Shown one piece after another: positions 1 to 9,680 of a stretch of 64,000 nt of DNA (its first letter is position 1; each line of letters opens with the position of its first letter). The notes beneath the pieces are model-generated. The model ran no database searches and was not told the origin of the DNA. It saw only the letters and a list, made by a program, of their open reading frames with translations. The DNA is taken from assembly GCF_018607995.1 (NCBI RefSeq), contig NZ_JABBAL010000003.1, positions 39,145 through 103,144 of the forward strand. Reading direction: 5' to 3'. A program made the translations under genes and the position numbers. This DNA comes from Planktotalea sp. (GTDB taxonomy: Bacteria; Pseudomonadota; Alphaproteobacteria; Rhodobacterales; Rhodobacteraceae).

Positions 1-1
1 T

Positions 2-790
2 ATCCCCCCTGTTGAGATCATTGCGCATCGTATAATTTGGTCCGTTCCGATCGCTGTGGTCGTGTTGCTTTTGTTGCGCCGCACTAAGGATGTGGTCACC
101 GCTTTGAAAACGCCAAAGATGCTTGGCATGGCCTGCGTAACGGCAGCATTGGTCTCGCTCAATTGGGGCATCTATGTCTGGGCCGTCACCACCGGACACG
201 CCATGGAAGCGGCGCTGGGCTATTATATGAACCCGCTTTTTAGCATCGCGCTTGGCGCGCTTTTGCTGGGTGAAAAGCTCAGCCGTGCGCAGTTGGTTGC
301 CATTGGATTAGCTGCAACTGCTGTTCTGGTGTTGGTCATTGATGGCGGGGGTCTGCCATGGGCCGCGCTTGGCATGATGTTCACATGGGGCTTTTATGCG
401 TTGGGCAAGAAGCAATTGCCGATTGGGCCGAACCAAGGGTTCCTGCTCGAAGTGTTGATCCTGCTCCCCTTTGCGCTCGCCTACGTCGCCTATCTCAGCA
501 CACTAGGCACATTGCATTTCGAACCAGTACTTAGCACAAACACTTGGCTCCTGCTCGGTTGTGGGGTCATCACCGCAGTGCCGCTGATGATCTACGCGAA
601 TGGCGCGAAACTCTTGCGCCTCTCCACCACTGGCATCCTGCAATACATCGCCCCAACCATCATTTTCCTGATCTCGGTCTTCGTCTTTGACGAACCTTTC
701 GGGCGCGCGCGAGCAATTGCGTTTCCGCTGATCTGGTTGGCGTTGATCGTTTACACCACCTCAATGGTGCGCCAGATGCGCAAAGCTTAA
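2..790 (+). CDS. rarD: RarD-type EamA/DMT permease, 5'-truncated by window edge
   Basis: Multi-spanning inner-membrane protein of the drug/metabolite transporter superfamily. The reading frame is open from base 2 and begins with PPVEIIAHRIIWS, the conserved region just after the RarD N-terminus, so the true start lies left of the window. A GTG at 56 exists but is internal to the family alignment. Conserved features are the repeated hydrophobic helices, SLNWGIYVWAV and ALGYYMNPL early on, and QYIAPTIIFL near the end. RarD was named for chloramphenicol sensitivity, but its substrate is not established. It ends four bases into the convergent NTF2-like gene. Family assignment is firm; substrate is unknown. 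Confidence 0.88.
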   Translation: MPPVEIIAHRIIWSVPIAVVVLLLLRRTKDVVTALKTPKMLGMACVTAALVSLNWGIYVWAVTTGHAMEAALGYYMNPLFSIALGALLLGEKLSRAQLVAIGLAATAVLVLVIDGGGLPWAALGMMFTWGFYALGKKQLPIGPNQGFLLEVLILLPFALAYVAYLSTLGTLHFEPVLSTNTWLLLGCGVITAVPLMIYANGAKLLRLSTTGILQYIAPTIIFLISVFVFDEPFGRARAIAFPLIWLALIVYTTSMVRQMRKA

Positions 791-1197
791 CTCAAAGCAG
801 CTTTGTGTTTCAGGAACGTGGGGTCTTTCATCACGCGTGCATTCATCGTCTCGCGCAGCGCGCCGATGCTTTTGTGCGGACGCATGACGACCTCGAATGT
901 CTCGATTAAACCCTCATCATCCAAGGTAATCAGATCGACGCCAACCGCATCGAGATCACCGATCTTACATTGAAACTCCAGCGCCCAATCTTTGCCGCTT
1001 CCCATCACACGGCGGTATTCGAAATCGCTAAACACTTGCCCCACATGACCCAACACTGCCGCAACTGCATTACGTCCCGTCCAAGTCGCGAAATAGGTCG
1101 GTGGCAAGAAATTAACTTGCTCTGTGAGCAAAGGCGCGATCTTGCTATCGTCCCCTTTGGCGACGACCTCTTGCATGGTGGTGATTGTGGGATGCAT
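787..1197 (-). CDS. SnoaL/NTF2-like small protein (136 aa)
   Basis: Product of 136 residues starting MHPTITTMQEVVAKGD. The start at 1197 is chosen because AGGAG lies just upstream on the minus strand; the frame is open further upstream but without family similarity. The pattern TYFATWTGRNAVAAVLGHV, then FEYRRVMGSGKDWALEF and a strand ending GLIETFEVVMRP, is typical of the cone-shaped NTF2/SnoaL fold. That fold is used by isomerases, hydrolases and non-enzymatic proteins, so no reaction can be assigned. It is convergent with the RarD gene (4 nt overlap) and divergent from the RluA-type gene, with about 75 nt for two promoters. Confidence 0.78.
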   Translation of the reverse strand: MHPTITTMQEVVAKGDDSKIAPLLTEQVNFLPPTYFATWTGRNAVAAVLGHVGQVFSDFEYRRVMGSGKDWALEFQCKIGDLDAVGVDLITLDDEGLIETFEVVMRPHKSIGALRETMNARVMKDPTFLKHKAALS

Positions 1198-1272
1198 GGG
1201 AAACTCCTTTGCGGATAGCCTAGGCGCAAGATGTCGGCTTGAAAAGACGGCGCGCATCTGAGACGAGGGCGC

Positions 1273-1923
1273 ATGGGTTCCGCATACAATCCCCCGAATG
1301 ATCCCTTGGATATCATTCACGACGATCATGAACTTTTGATCGTGAACAAACCTGCGGGTTTGTTGTCTGTGCCGGGGAAGGGGGAGGAACTTGCAGATTG
1401 TTTGATTGCGCGTATCCAAATGGTGTTTCCGCAAGCTCTGCTCGTGCATCGTTTGGACCGCGATACGTCTGGCGTCATGGTCTTTGCGTTGACCCGTCAT
1501 GCGCAGCGGCACTTGGGACTGCAATTTGAGAAACGTATGACGCAGAAGACCTATGTGGCGCGTGTTTCAGGGTTTTTAGAACCAAAGACTGGCGCGGTTG
1601 AATTGCCGCTTATTGTTGATTGGCCAAACCGTCCGTTGCAAAAGGTGTGCCACGAGACGGGTAAAAACGCGCATACGGATTATCGTGTAATGCGTTACGG
1701 CGAGAATGAAACTCGCGTGCGTTTGACGCCAAGAACAGGGCGTTCGCATCAGCTTCGCGTGCATATGCTCGCACTTGGGCATCCGATATTGGGCGATCCG
1801 TTCTACGCCTCTGGCGCTGCTTTGACGGATCATGGACGGCTGATGCTGCATTCAGAAGAGCTGCGCGTGAAGCATCCTGACGGTGGTGCGACGCATAAAT
1901 TCCGCGCCAAAGCACCTTTTTAA
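1273..1923 (+). CDS. rluA: RluA-family pseudouridine synthase (216 aa)
   Basis: Converts uridine to pseudouridine in RNA. The catalytic motif HRLDRDTSG lies at residues 59–67, with the nucleophilic Asp at 62. IVNKPAGLLSVPG precedes it and RLTPRTGRSHQLRVHM follows, all hallmarks of the RluA family. At 216 residues with no N-terminal S4 domain it matches RluA (23S U746 and tRNA U32) rather than RluC/D, but exact sites cannot be read from sequence. The start at 1273 gives a normal N-terminus. It is divergent from the NTF2-like gene and about 95 nt upstream of the degraded YCII gene. Confidence 0.88.
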   Translation: MGSAYNPPNDPLDIIHDDHELLIVNKPAGLLSVPGKGEELADCLIARIQMVFPQALLVHRLDRDTSGVMVFALTRHAQRHLGLQFEKRMTQKTYVARVSGFLEPKTGAVELPLIVDWPNRPLQKVCHETGKNAHTDYRVMRYGENETRVRLTPRTGRSHQLRVHMLALGHPILGDPFYASGAALTDHGRLMLHSEELRVKHPDGGATHKFRAKAPF

Positions 1924-2017
1924 AAATAATTTCGTGAAAACTGTCGGTTTCGCTAAGCTTTGTTCGTCTAGTATGTACAGACGTGCTTTGCGTTTGCTGC
2001 AACACAAAGGAAATACC

Positions 2018-2269
2018 ATGCAATTTATGTGCCTCATTTATTCTGATCCCGCAAACGAGCCTGCTCACGGAACGCCTGAGTTTGGCGAAATGATGCAGGG
2101 GTACGGTACGTTCACCAAACATGTGCAGGACACCGCTAAATTCGTCTCCGGCGATGCTTTGCAAGGGACAGAAACGGCGACGACTGTGTCTGTGCGTGGC
2201 GAAAAGACCGAAACGATGGACGGTCCCTTCATGGAAACGAAAGAAGTGCTGGGGGCGCATTTTAGCTAG
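2018..2269 (+). pseudogene. YCII/DGPF-domain protein, C-terminally truncated
   Basis: The frame MQFMCLIYSDPANEP through DGPFMETKEVLG is the YCII-related (DGPF) domain usually encoded next to ECF sigma factors. After about 80 residues it meets GAHFS and a TAG at 2267–2269. The usual 30–40 residue C-terminal part is absent. The next recognisable coding sequence, in another frame from 2262, is the start of the ECF sigma domain, so a deletion appears to have joined the two genes. The start has a good upstream AAGGAA. Probably non-functional, though a short protein could still be made. Confidence 0.72.
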
Positions 2270-3434
2270 CTTAGTGAAAACGCTGGGTGATTTTCAAATG
2301 GCAGAAGATTGCCTGCAAGACGCGTTACTCAGTGCTTTTGAGCATTGGGAGCGCTCTGACCAGCCAAGATCGCCTGCCGCTTGGTTGTTGAAAACCGCGC
2401 AAAGTAAAGTAATTGATCGCATAAGACGCGACAGAGGTTTCGCGGCGAAAATTCCCGAATTGACATACCTTTATGAGCTGGAAAACAACGGTGATGACGC
2501 GGAGGAGAGCGCAATGATCCCTGACGAGCGTTTGCCAATGATCTTCATCTGTTGTCACCCTGCATTGGCGGAGAAGTCGCGTGTAGCGCTCACGCTTCGT
2601 GCGCTGGGCGGTCTGAGTACAGAGCAAATTGCAGCTGCTTTCTTAGACACAAGTGAAGCGATGCAGCGGCGGATCACACGTGCGAAAAAGAAAATTGCTG
2701 GAGCATGGATCGCCTATAAGGTGCCAGACGCAGAAGACTTGCCTGCTCGTTTTGTATAGGTTTTGCGTACGCTCTATCTGATCTTCAACCAAGGGTATGC
2801 AAGCCGATCCGGCAATGCTTTGACACGCGTTGATCTGAGCGATGAGGCGATCCGCTTGGTGCGTATCACCGCCAAGTTGATGCCAGAGGAATGCGAAGTA
2901 CAGGGGCTTCTTGCGTTGATTTTGCTGCACGATTCTCGATGTGAAACACGTGTGAAAGAGAATGGAGACGTGGTCACGTTATAGCAGCAAGATCGAGCGC
3001 GTCAGAATAAAGATAAAATCAAAGAAGGCACGACATTTTTGCAGGTTGCCTTAAAGCAAGGACGCGCTGGCCCCTATCAGATTCAAGCGGCAATCAGTGG
3101 CGTTCACGCTTATAGCGCGGATTGGCAAAGCACCGATTAGGTGCAGATCGTTGCGCTTTATGGTGAGTTGCTGAAGTTTGAACCCACGTCCGTTGTACGG
3201 CTTAATCAAGCTGTTGCGATTTGTATGGCTGGCAGGCCTGAGAAAGCTATGGCGGTTCTAGACGACATTGAAAACTTGGAAGGATATGTACCGTTTCATC
3301 TTGCGCAGGCAGAGGTTCTGGAACGTTTGAGACGCGATGCAGATGCTAGACATGTGCTGGGTTTGGCGCTTGAGCACACGCAGAATGCCGCAGAAGCGCA
3401 ATTCATACGAAACAAGCTCGGATATCTACACTAG
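2262..3434 (+). pseudogene. ECF sigma factor with YCII partner (SigJ/DUF6596-like), broken by three in-frame stops
   Basis: The frame from 2262 reads LVKTLGDFQMAEDCLQDAL, the sigma-2 region without its first residues, followed by a sigma-4 region (GGLSTEQIAAAFLD) and the long C-terminal TPR-like extension (YLIFNQGY, QDRARQ, GPYQIQAAI, ALYGELL) ending at 3434. The frame is never lost, but TAG interrupts it at 2757–2759, 2982–2984 and 3138–3140; the last probably replaces a tryptophan. The N-terminus is fused into the YCII remnant. Such factors normally form a pair with a YCII protein. The missing start and repeated stops argue strongly for a pseudogene. Confidence 0.82.
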
Positions 3435-3443
3435 CCAAAGAAA

Positions 3444-3470
3444 AATGCGCCAGAGTGTCCTCGGCGCATT
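3444..3470. terminator. Bidirectional terminator-like hairpin
   Basis: AATGCGCC and GGCGCATT form an 8-bp perfect stem around an 11-nt loop, flanked by A-rich sequence on the left and CTTACACTTT on the right. It lies between the sigma-factor remnant and the convergent aldehyde dehydrogenase, so it can end transcription from both sides. Confidence 0.7.
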
Positions 3471-3494
3471 CTTACACTTTAGAATTAAGCTCGT

Positions 3495-4925
3495 TTAGCT
3501 TTTGCCATTCCAGCCAGAAACGGCCTTGATTTCAAGGAATTCTTCGAGGCCATAGAGGCCACCTTCGCGACCATTGCCAGACTGCTTGTATCCACCAAAC
3601 GGTGAACCCTGTGCAAAGCCTTGCGCGTTGGTTTCGACCATGCCAGAGCGCAAACGACGCGCCACGCGACGACGTTTTTCATCGTCAGGCGTTTGCACGT
3701 AGTTGGTGAGGCCATACGGTGTGTCGTTGGCGATTGCGATTGCTTCCTCTTCGGTGTCGAAAGGGATCATCGCAAGCACGGGGCCAAAGATTTCCTCCTG
3801 AGCGATACGCATGTCGTTCGTTGCATCTGCAAAGACCGTTGGCTTGACGTAGTAGCCACGGTTCAAACCGTCTGGGCGACCAAGGCCGCCGGCGACGAGT
3901 TTCGCTTCGCCCATGCCGACTTCGATCAAACCTTGGATCTTGTCGAATTGCACTTTGGAGACAACCGGACCGATGTGGCCGCCTTCTTCTGACGCTGGTC
4001 CTACATGAGTGTTGTTTGCGGCTTCCGTGACCACTTCGACAGCGCGATCATAGACAGAGCGTTCAACGAGCATGCGCGTTGGCGCGTTGCATGATTGGCC
4101 GGAGTTGCGGAAACAGCGATCTGCGCCGTATTGCATTGCCTTTTCGCCAGCGTCCGCGAAGATAATGTTAGCACCTTTGCCCCCGAGTTCGAGGCTCACG
4201 CGCTTGAGTGAGTCTGCCGCTGCTTTAGAAATCAGGATGCCCGCGCGCGAGGACCCTGTGAAGCTGACCATGTCCACATCTGGATGCACGGAAAGCTGCG
4301 ATCCGACACCAACACCGTCGCCATTCAGCATGTTGAATACGCCCGCTGGGAAGCCTGCTTCGTGCATGAATTCAGCGAACAGAACGCCAGACAAAGGCGC
4401 AATTTCGGATGGTTTCAGAACGACTGTACAGCCTGTCGCAATCGCCGGAATCGCTTTCAGAACGATCTGGTTCATTGGCCAGTTCCAAGGCGTGATGCAG
4501 GCCACGACGCCGATCGGCTCTTTGAGCGTCATCTCAGTTTTCGTGTACTCAGAATCAAATTCGAAATCACGGAACGCTTTGATGAAACCATCAAGATGCC
4601 AGCTACCTGCGCCAGTTTGCTGAGCGCGCGCCAGATTTTGTGGGGCACCCATTTCCATGGACATAGCTTGCGCCATTTCTTCTTGGCGCGCGTTATACAC
4701 TTCGAGTAATTTTTCCAAAAGCGCGAGGCGCTCTTCTTTGGAGGTTTGCGACCAGCTCTCGAACGCAATTTTCGCAGCAGCAACAGCAGCGTCTGTATCC
4801 GCTTGGCCACCCAAAGAAATGACTGCGCAATTCTCTTCGTTTGAAGGGTTTATCACATCGAAATCGTTCGCAACGGCTGGGTCAACCCATGCGCCATCGA
4901 TGTAAAACTGACGGTGTTCCAGCAT
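3495..4925 (-). CDS. NAD(P)-dependent aldehyde dehydrogenase (476 aa)
   Basis: Oxidises an aldehyde to the carboxylate in the cytoplasm. The start MLEHRQFYIDGAW at 4925 follows AGGAG; upstream codons in frame have no family similarity. The Rossmann region carries TPWNWPMNQ (about 145–153) and SFTGSSRAG. The general base is Glu247 in LELGGKGAN, the nucleophile is Cys279 in GQSCNAPTR, and EEIFGPVLA closes the active site. The length is standard. The substrate is unclear and neighbours do not help: the peroxiredoxin gene is divergent. It is transcribed alone and ends at the hairpin at 3444. Confidence 0.9.
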   Translation of the reverse strand: MLEHRQFYIDGAWVDPAVANDFDVINPSNEENCAVISLGGQADTDAAVAAAKIAFESWSQTSKEERLALLEKLLEVYNARQEEMAQAMSMEMGAPQNLARAQQTGAGSWHLDGFIKAFRDFEFDSEYTKTEMTLKEPIGVVACITPWNWPMNQIVLKAIPAIATGCTVVLKPSEIAPLSGVLFAEFMHEAGFPAGVFNMLNGDGVGVGSQLSVHPDVDMVSFTGSSRAGILISKAAADSLKRVSLELGGKGANIIFADAGEKAMQYGADRCFRNSGQSCNAPTRMLVERSVYDRAVEVVTEAANNTHVGPASEEGGHIGPVVSKVQFDKIQGLIEVGMGEAKLVAGGLGRPDGLNRGYYVKPTVFADATNDMRIAQEEIFGPVLAMIPFDTEEEAIAIANDTPYGLTNYVQTPDDEKRRRVARRLRSGMVETNAQGFAQGSPFGGYKQSGNGREGGLYGLEEFLEIKAVSGWNGKS

Positions 4926-5087
4926 TGGAAAGCTCCTGTGAGATTCTCGTGTGCGAAGGGTCTCCTCGCAGATTAGCGGCACTTTGTCATCGTGTGCGCT
5001 CTGGCGCAAGGGAGGAGATGTAAGTGTCTTAACGAACGCCTAAGTTATGACGTAGGATATTCAAAGAGCGAAATGAAAGGATAAAAT

Positions 5088-5741
5088 ATGAGTCTTCGTA
5101 TTAATGAAGTGGTTCCAAATTTCACGGCGGACACGGATCAAGGGGCGATAACGTTCCATGATTGGATTGGTGACAGTTGGGCAGTCCTGTTCTCGCATCC
5201 CAAAGATTTCACACCTGTTTGCACGACCGAGTTTGGCGCAGTTGCACAGTTGGCATCTGAATGGGAAGCCCGTGGCACCAAGGTGATTGGTGTGTCCGTG
5301 GACGGTGTTGAAGATCACAAAAAATGGAAAGGCGATATTGAAAGCGTTGCTGGCACGAGCGCTGGATTTCCGATTATCGCGGATGAGGGTCTTGCTGTTT
5401 CCAAAGCGTTCGACATGTTGCCCGCAGAGGCATATTTGCCCGATGGACGCACCCCTGCTGATAGTGCGACCGTGCGCTCGGTCTTTATCATTGGACCCGA
5501 TAAGCAGTTGAAGCTGTCGATGACTTACCCCATGACGGTTGGTCGGAATTTCGCGGAAATCCTGCGTGCTTTGGATGCGCTTCAGACATCAGCAAAACAT
5601 GGTGTTGCGATGCCTGCAAATTGGGAGTTGGGACAGGACGTGATTATTCCTGCGACGGTTTCGAACGAGGCTGCCATAGAGAAATTCGGAACATTCGAAA
5701 TGGTGCTGCCTTACTTGCGCAAAGCACAATTGCCGTCCTGA
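5088..5741 (+). CDS. 1-Cys peroxiredoxin (Prx6-type, 217 aa)
   Basis: Thiol peroxidase reducing H2O2 and organic hydroperoxides. The peroxidatic Cys45 sits in HPKDFTPVCTTE, the Prx6-class signature. The C-terminal extension (residues about 160–217, with GVAMPANWELGQDVIIPATV) is the long dimerisation arm of Prx6 enzymes rather than the short 2-Cys AhpC end. No second conserved resolving cysteine is visible. The ATG has GAAAGGATAAAAT upstream. Monocistronic, with a strong terminator right after it. Assignment is firm; the in-cell reductant is not evident. Confidence 0.92.
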   Translation: MSLRINEVVPNFTADTDQGAITFHDWIGDSWAVLFSHPKDFTPVCTTEFGAVAQLASEWEARGTKVIGVSVDGVEDHKKWKGDIESVAGTSAGFPIIADEGLAVSKAFDMLPAEAYLPDGRTPADSATVRSVFIIGPDKQLKLSMTYPMTVGRNFAEILRALDALQTSAKHGVAMPANWELGQDVIIPATVSNEAAIEKFGTFEMVLPYLRKAQLPS

Positions 5742-5758
5742 TTTCTAATCACCAATAG

Positions 5759-5792
5759 AAAAGGCCCGGCGAAATGACCGGGGCTTTTCTTT
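5759..5792 (+). terminator. Rho-independent terminator of the peroxiredoxin gene
   Basis: AAAAGGCCCGG pairs with CCGGGGCTTTT around CGAAATGA with one internal mismatch, followed by CTTT. It also lies just past the 3' end of the convergent outer-membrane pseudogene. Confidence 0.82.
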
Positions 5793-5809
5793 GAATATCA
5801 AAAACGATC

Positions 5810-6450
5810 TTAGAAGCGGAACGTACCTGTGATCGCCAGGTAGGGGTAAACGCCAAACGCTGAAAGCTCGTCGTTAATGTTATACACTTCGGCTGCAACT
5901 TCGTTTGCTGCAATTGCAGGAGCATCAACAGAGACGTTCAAGCCGCCCATACCAATTGCGCCGATTTCACCGCTAAGTTTGAACGTGCGACCAATGTTCC
6001 AGTCGTAGCCAACCGTCAATATTGGAGATACTTTGCGAGTGAATTCAATCTCTGCGCTCACTGTTTCACCGCTGTTAGCTGTAAAGCCGCTAACTTCGAT
6101 TGGGTTCGCAGCAGTCGCTGTTGTTGAGCCGCTGAAGTTTGTGTTTGATACAAATGCACCACCAGAAACGCGGAAGCCTGAGCTACCTGTGTAGTAGTCA
6201 GCAAGCAATGCAAAACCACCAAGTTGGCCTGGCGTCGTATAGCTTACGCAGTCTACGGATTGTGTTCCATTGGCGCTAATGCCGCCAGCGATTACACCAC
6301 GAACGGCCCAGTTTTGGTTAAAGCGATATGCACCTTCATGTGTCGCACCCATGGTGGACATTAAGGCCGAAACGAAGGTTGCTGTCTTGTGCAGATGCAG
6401 TGCTTGCAAGTAGCGCGATGGCAGCCGCGGTAAGAAGAATAGATATTCAT
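5810..6450 (-). pseudogene. Outer-membrane beta-barrel protein, two frameshifts in the N-terminus
   Basis: Most of the protein is in one frame: alternating polar/hydrophobic strands and a C-terminal YLAITGTFRF ending in Phe, the BAM-recognition pattern of barrels. That frame lacks an export signal. A signal peptide (LTAAAIALLASTASAQD) is encoded just upstream in a second frame, and the only sensible ATG, at 6448–6450, is in a third register. Two single-base losses, near 6440–6447 and near 6355–6365, would reconcile everything. It resembles small OmpW/Opa-like barrels, but the exact family is not recognised. Called a pseudogene; a sequencing error or a reversible switch is possible. Confidence 0.65.
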
Positions 6451-6575
6451 AATATTGGCTCTACAAAAAATTACTCACCCCTGTGCCTCTGATGGATGCC
6501 TCAAGGTCAACTACAAGGCGAGTCAGTCCATGAAAATAGCCACAGATTTGCAACAAGGTCGCCAAGTACTAGAAA

Positions 6576-6612
6576 AACCCTCCGCCATGAGGGAATCAAT
6601 GGCGAAGGGTCA
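6576..6612. repeat. Intergenic inverted repeat
   Basis: ACCCTCCGCCAT and ATGGCGAAGGGT are a 12-bp inverted repeat with one mismatch around GAGGGAATCA. It lies in the gap between the barrel remnant and aqpZ, where no gene is seen. No T-run follows on either strand, so it may be an operator or decayed element rather than a terminator. Confidence 0.4.
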
Positions 6613-6677
6613 GGCACTATCCGTGAGTGAAGGCACCTTTACGTGATTTGTATTTGCCTACTCTTAAGCAATGAATA

Positions 6678-6706
6678 ACGGGGAAAAGCAGTGTGTTTCA
6701 CCCCGT
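6678..6706 (-). terminator. Probable aqpZ terminator
   Basis: ACGGGG and CCCCGT pair 7 nt past the aqpZ stop, with additional A/T pairing inside the stem. On the minus strand it is followed by TATTCATT, a weak U-tract. Confidence 0.5.
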
Positions 6707-6712
6707 GCTCAA

Positions 6713-7393
6713 TCACTCTGCGTCAAGCAAGCCTGACTTGAACAGCAATCCGGCCGCGACCGCACCAATGATTGGTGCAACGATGAACAGCCAAAGTTGT
6801 GCAATTGCTGTACCACCTGCAAACAATGCTGGCCCGATGGAGCGTGCAGGATTCACAGAAACGCCTGTCACGTTGATGCCAACCAAGTGGATCACCACGA
6901 GTGCGAGACCAATCGCGAGACCCGCCTTTGCGGACGGAGCGCCAGCGCCAATCGCGCCGAGAATGAAGACGAGGAACAAGAATGTTGCGACAACCTCAAA
7001 CACAAACGCCGCGGCCATTGTGTATTCGCCAAGATATCCAGCGCCCCAACCATTTTGGCCAAGACCGTTTGCCGCAACCGTGTAGTCGGCTTTGCCTGTC
7101 GCGATGATCATCAGAACTAGGGCACCAGCAATACTGCCTGCAACTTGCGCGATCATATAAGGTACCGCGTCTGCGATACTCATGCGGCCGGATGCTACAA
7201 CACCAAGTGTAACTGCTGGGTTGATGTGGCAGCCCGAAACGGAGCCGATCCCATATGCCATACCGATCAGCGCGAGGCCGAATGCAAAGCTAATGCCAGT
7301 GAGGCCAATGTCGCCTCCTGCTATAACCGCAGCGCCGCAACCGAATAGTACGAGTGTGAATGTGCCGATAAATTCAGCCAATGGTTTCTTCAT
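6713..7393 (-). CDS. aqpZ: Aquaporin Z, water channel (226 aa)
   Basis: Inner-membrane major intrinsic protein. Both NPA boxes are intact: HINPAVTLG (58–60) and SVNPARSIGP (181–183), the latter followed by the selectivity-filter Arg184. Six hydrophobic helices and the two re-entrant half-helices fit the family. The length and the short C-terminus match bacterial water-selective AqpZ rather than glycerol facilitators, which carry an Asp after the second NPA (NPARD); here it is NPARS. Monocistronic, with a hairpin after its stop. Confidence 0.93.
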   Translation of the reverse strand: MKKPLAEFIGTFTLVLFGCGAAVIAGGDIGLTGISFAFGLALIGMAYGIGSVSGCHINPAVTLGVVASGRMSIADAVPYMIAQVAGSIAGALVLMIIATGKADYTVAANGLGQNGWGAGYLGEYTMAAAFVFEVVATFLFLVFILGAIGAGAPSAKAGLAIGLALVVIHLVGINVTGVSVNPARSIGPALFAGGTAIAQLWLFIVAPIIGAVAAGLLFKSGLLDAE

Positions 7394-7477
7394 GATCTGT
7401 CCCTTCGTTATTTTTGTGGGGGCAGGTATAACTACTTAAACATTGCTAACACGGGGAATTATGCTGGAGGTAAACGC

Positions 7478-7508
7478 AAAAAGCCCCAGCGTTTCCACCG
7501 GGGCTTTC
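7478..7508 (-). terminator. Terminator downstream of pnp
   Basis: AAAGCCCC and GGGGCTTT form an 8-bp stem 24 nt past the pnp stop. On the minus strand it is followed by TTTGCGTTTA. Confidence 0.8.
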
Positions 7509-7531
7509 TATAATGGTTTGTTGAGCGTCTT

Positions 7532-9673
7532 TTAGTCGTCCGACTTTTCAGCCGCTTCTGGCTTAACTTCTTCACCAGTTGCTTGGTCAACAACTTTCAT
7601 GGACAGGCGAACCTTGCCGCGATCATCAAAGCCCAGAAGCTTGACCTTAACGTCCTGGCCTTCTTTGAGAACGTCAGATGGGTGGTTCAAGCGACGATTC
7701 TCAATCTGAGACACGTGCACAAGACCATCGCGCTTGCCGAAGAAGTTCACGAAGGCACCAAAATCAACGATCTTCACAACCTTACCGTCGTAAACCATGC
7801 CCTCTTCGGGCTCGGCTACGATGGAATAGATCATGTCGTAGGCTTTCTTGATGGACTCACCATTTGGCGAAGCAATCTTGATGATGCCTTCGTCGTTGAT
7901 GTCCACTTTCGCGCCAGAGACTTCAACGATCTCGCGGATGACTTTACCGCCAGAACCGATGACTTCACGGATTTTGTCTGTTGGAACCTGCATGGTCTCA
8001 ATGCGTGGCGCGTGCACAGAGAATTCCTGCGCGCCAGAGATGGCTTTGCCCATTTCACCGAGGATATGCATACGGCCGTCTTTGGCCTGCTCAAGAGCTT
8101 TCTCCATTATGTCAGGCGTGATGCCTGCAATCTTGATGTCCATCTGAAGGGACGTGATGCCGTTCTCGGTACCTGCCACTTTGAAGTCCATGTCGCCGAG
8201 GTGATCTTCGTCACCAAGGATGTCGGACAGGATCGCGTAGGAGCCATCTTCTTCCATGATGAGACCCATTGCAACACCAGCAACAGCGGACTTGAGCGGA
8301 ACGCCCGCGTCCATCATCGACAAGGAGCCACCACAAACAGATGCCATAGAAGACGAGCCGTTGGATTCAGTGATCTCGGACACAACACGAACGGTGTATG
8401 GGAAATCCGTTGCCGCAGGCAGAACCGCCTGAAGCGCGCGCCAAGCCAGTTTACCGTGACCAATTTCGCGACGACCGGGAGGGCCCACGCGACCAGCTTC
8501 ACCCACAGAATAGGGAGGGAAGTTGTAGTGCAGCAGGAAGTTGGATTTGAAGTTACCGTGCAATGAGTCGATGAACTGCTCGTCGTCTCCGGTACCCAAA
8601 GTCGTCACAACAAGACCTTGCGTTTCACCGCGTGTAAACAGGGCAGAGCCGTGTGTACGTGGCAAAAGGCCTGTCTCAGAAACGATTGGACGGATCGTTG
8701 TCGTGTCACGGCCATCAATACGCTTGCCCGTCTTAACAACGTCACCGCGAAGGATACCTGCTTCGAGGCCCTTCATTGCGGAACCAAGGTTGGCATCTGC
8801 AAGCTGCTCTTCTGTAAGCGCGTCTTTGATCACTGCGCGAGCATCGTTTACGGCTGTCGTGCGCTCTTGTTTGTCTGTAATCGCAAATGCTGCGCGCATG
8901 TCTTTTTCGCCAGCAGCTGCGACAGCAGCGGACAATTCGGAATAGTCAGCAGGTTGGAAATCGAACGGCTCTTTCGCGCAATCTTCTGCCAGATCAACGA
9001 TCAAGTCGATCACAGGTTGGATTTGCTCGTGCGCGAAGTTTACGGCACCAAGCATTTCAGCTTCAGACAGCTCATACGCCTCTGATTCAACCATCATCAC
9101 GGCGTCTTTTGTACCAGCAACAACGAGATCAAGACGCTGTTCAGGGTTCAAACGCAGGTCCTGCATGTCGTCAACAGTTGGGTTCAGCGTATATTCGCCG
9201 TCCACAAAACCAACGCGTGCACAGGCGATTGGGCCCATGAAAGGAGCGCCGGAAATCGTCAACGCCGCAGAAGCCGCGATCATAGCGAGCGTGTCTGGAT
9301 CATTGTCGAGATCGTGGGACAGAACAGTACACATCACCAAAACTTCGTTTTTGAAGCCTGGGACGAACAGTGGACGGATCGGACGATCGATCAAACGTGC
9401 TGTAAGTGTTTCTTTTTCGGAAGGACGTGCTTCGCGCTTAAAGAAACCACCGGGGACTTTACCCGCAGCGTAATATTTTTCTTGGTAGTGCACGGTCAAA
9501 GGAAAGAAATCCTGACCTGGCTTTTGCTTTTTCGCAAAGGTGACGGCCGCCATAACGGAGGTTTCACCAAGTGTGGCAATGACGCAGCCGTCAGCTTGAC
9601 GCGCAACTTTGCCGGTTTCGAGTGTCAGCGTATCATCGCCCCACTCGATTGATTTTTTCGTAACGTTAAACAT
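7532..9673 (-). CDS. pnp: Polyribonucleotide nucleotidyltransferase (PNPase, 713 aa)
   Basis: Phosphorolytic 3'-5' exoribonuclease and degradosome component. Two RNase PH domains are visible: residues about 1–140 with [17 protein letters not shown], and about 310–550 with [24 protein letters not shown] and the catalytic Asp region [19 protein letters not shown]. These are followed by a KH domain ([15 protein letters not shown]) and an S1 domain ([26 protein letters not shown]). The start [13 protein letters not shown] at 9673 has AGGAAAC upstream; in-frame codons beyond it belong to the leader. The usual partner rpsO is about 1.3 kb upstream, separated by the trHb/Rrf2 genes and its own terminator. 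Confidence 0.97.
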   Translation of the reverse strand: MFNVTKKSIEWGDDTLTLETGKVARQADGCVIATLGETSVMAAVTFAKKQKPGQDFFPLTVHYQEKYYAAGKVPGGFFKREARPSEKETLTARLIDRPIRPLFVPGFKNEVLVMCTVLSHDLDNDPDTLAMIAASAALTISGAPFMGPIACARVGFVDGEYTLNPTVDDMQDLRLNPEQRLDLVVAGTKDAVMMVESEAYELSEAEMLGAVNFAHEQIQPVIDLIVDLAEDCAKEPFDFQPADYSELSAAVAAAGEKDMRAAFAITDKQERTTAVNDARAVIKDALTEEQLADANLGSAMKGLEAGILRGDVVKTGKRIDGRDTTTIRPIVSETGLLPRTHGSALFTRGETQGLVVTTLGTGDDEQFIDSLHGNFKSNFLLHYNFPPYSVGEAGRVGPPGRREIGHGKLAWRALQAVLPAATDFPYTVRVVSEITESNGSSSMASVCGGSLSMMDAGVPLKSAVAGVAMGLIMEEDGSYAILSDILGDEDHLGDMDFKVAGTENGITSLQMDIKIAGITPDIMEKALEQAKDGRMHILGEMGKAISGAQEFSVHAPRIETMQVPTDKIREVIGSGGKVIREIVEVSGAKVDINDEGIIKIASPNGESIKKAYDMIYSIVAEPEEGMVYDGKVVKIVDFGAFVNFFGKRDGLVHVSQIENRRLNHPSDVLKEGQDVKVKLLGFDDRGKVRLSMKVVDQATGEEVKPEAAEKSDD

Positions 9674-9680
9674 GTATCGT

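Noticed and set aside
1197..1524. Longer start for the NTF2-like gene
   Set aside because: The extension lies antisense to the RluA-family gene, lacks homology-like composition, and AGGAG favours 1197.
7583..8566. 327-aa open frame opposite pnp
   Set aside because: It is the antisense shadow of a highly conserved gene and has no family resemblance.
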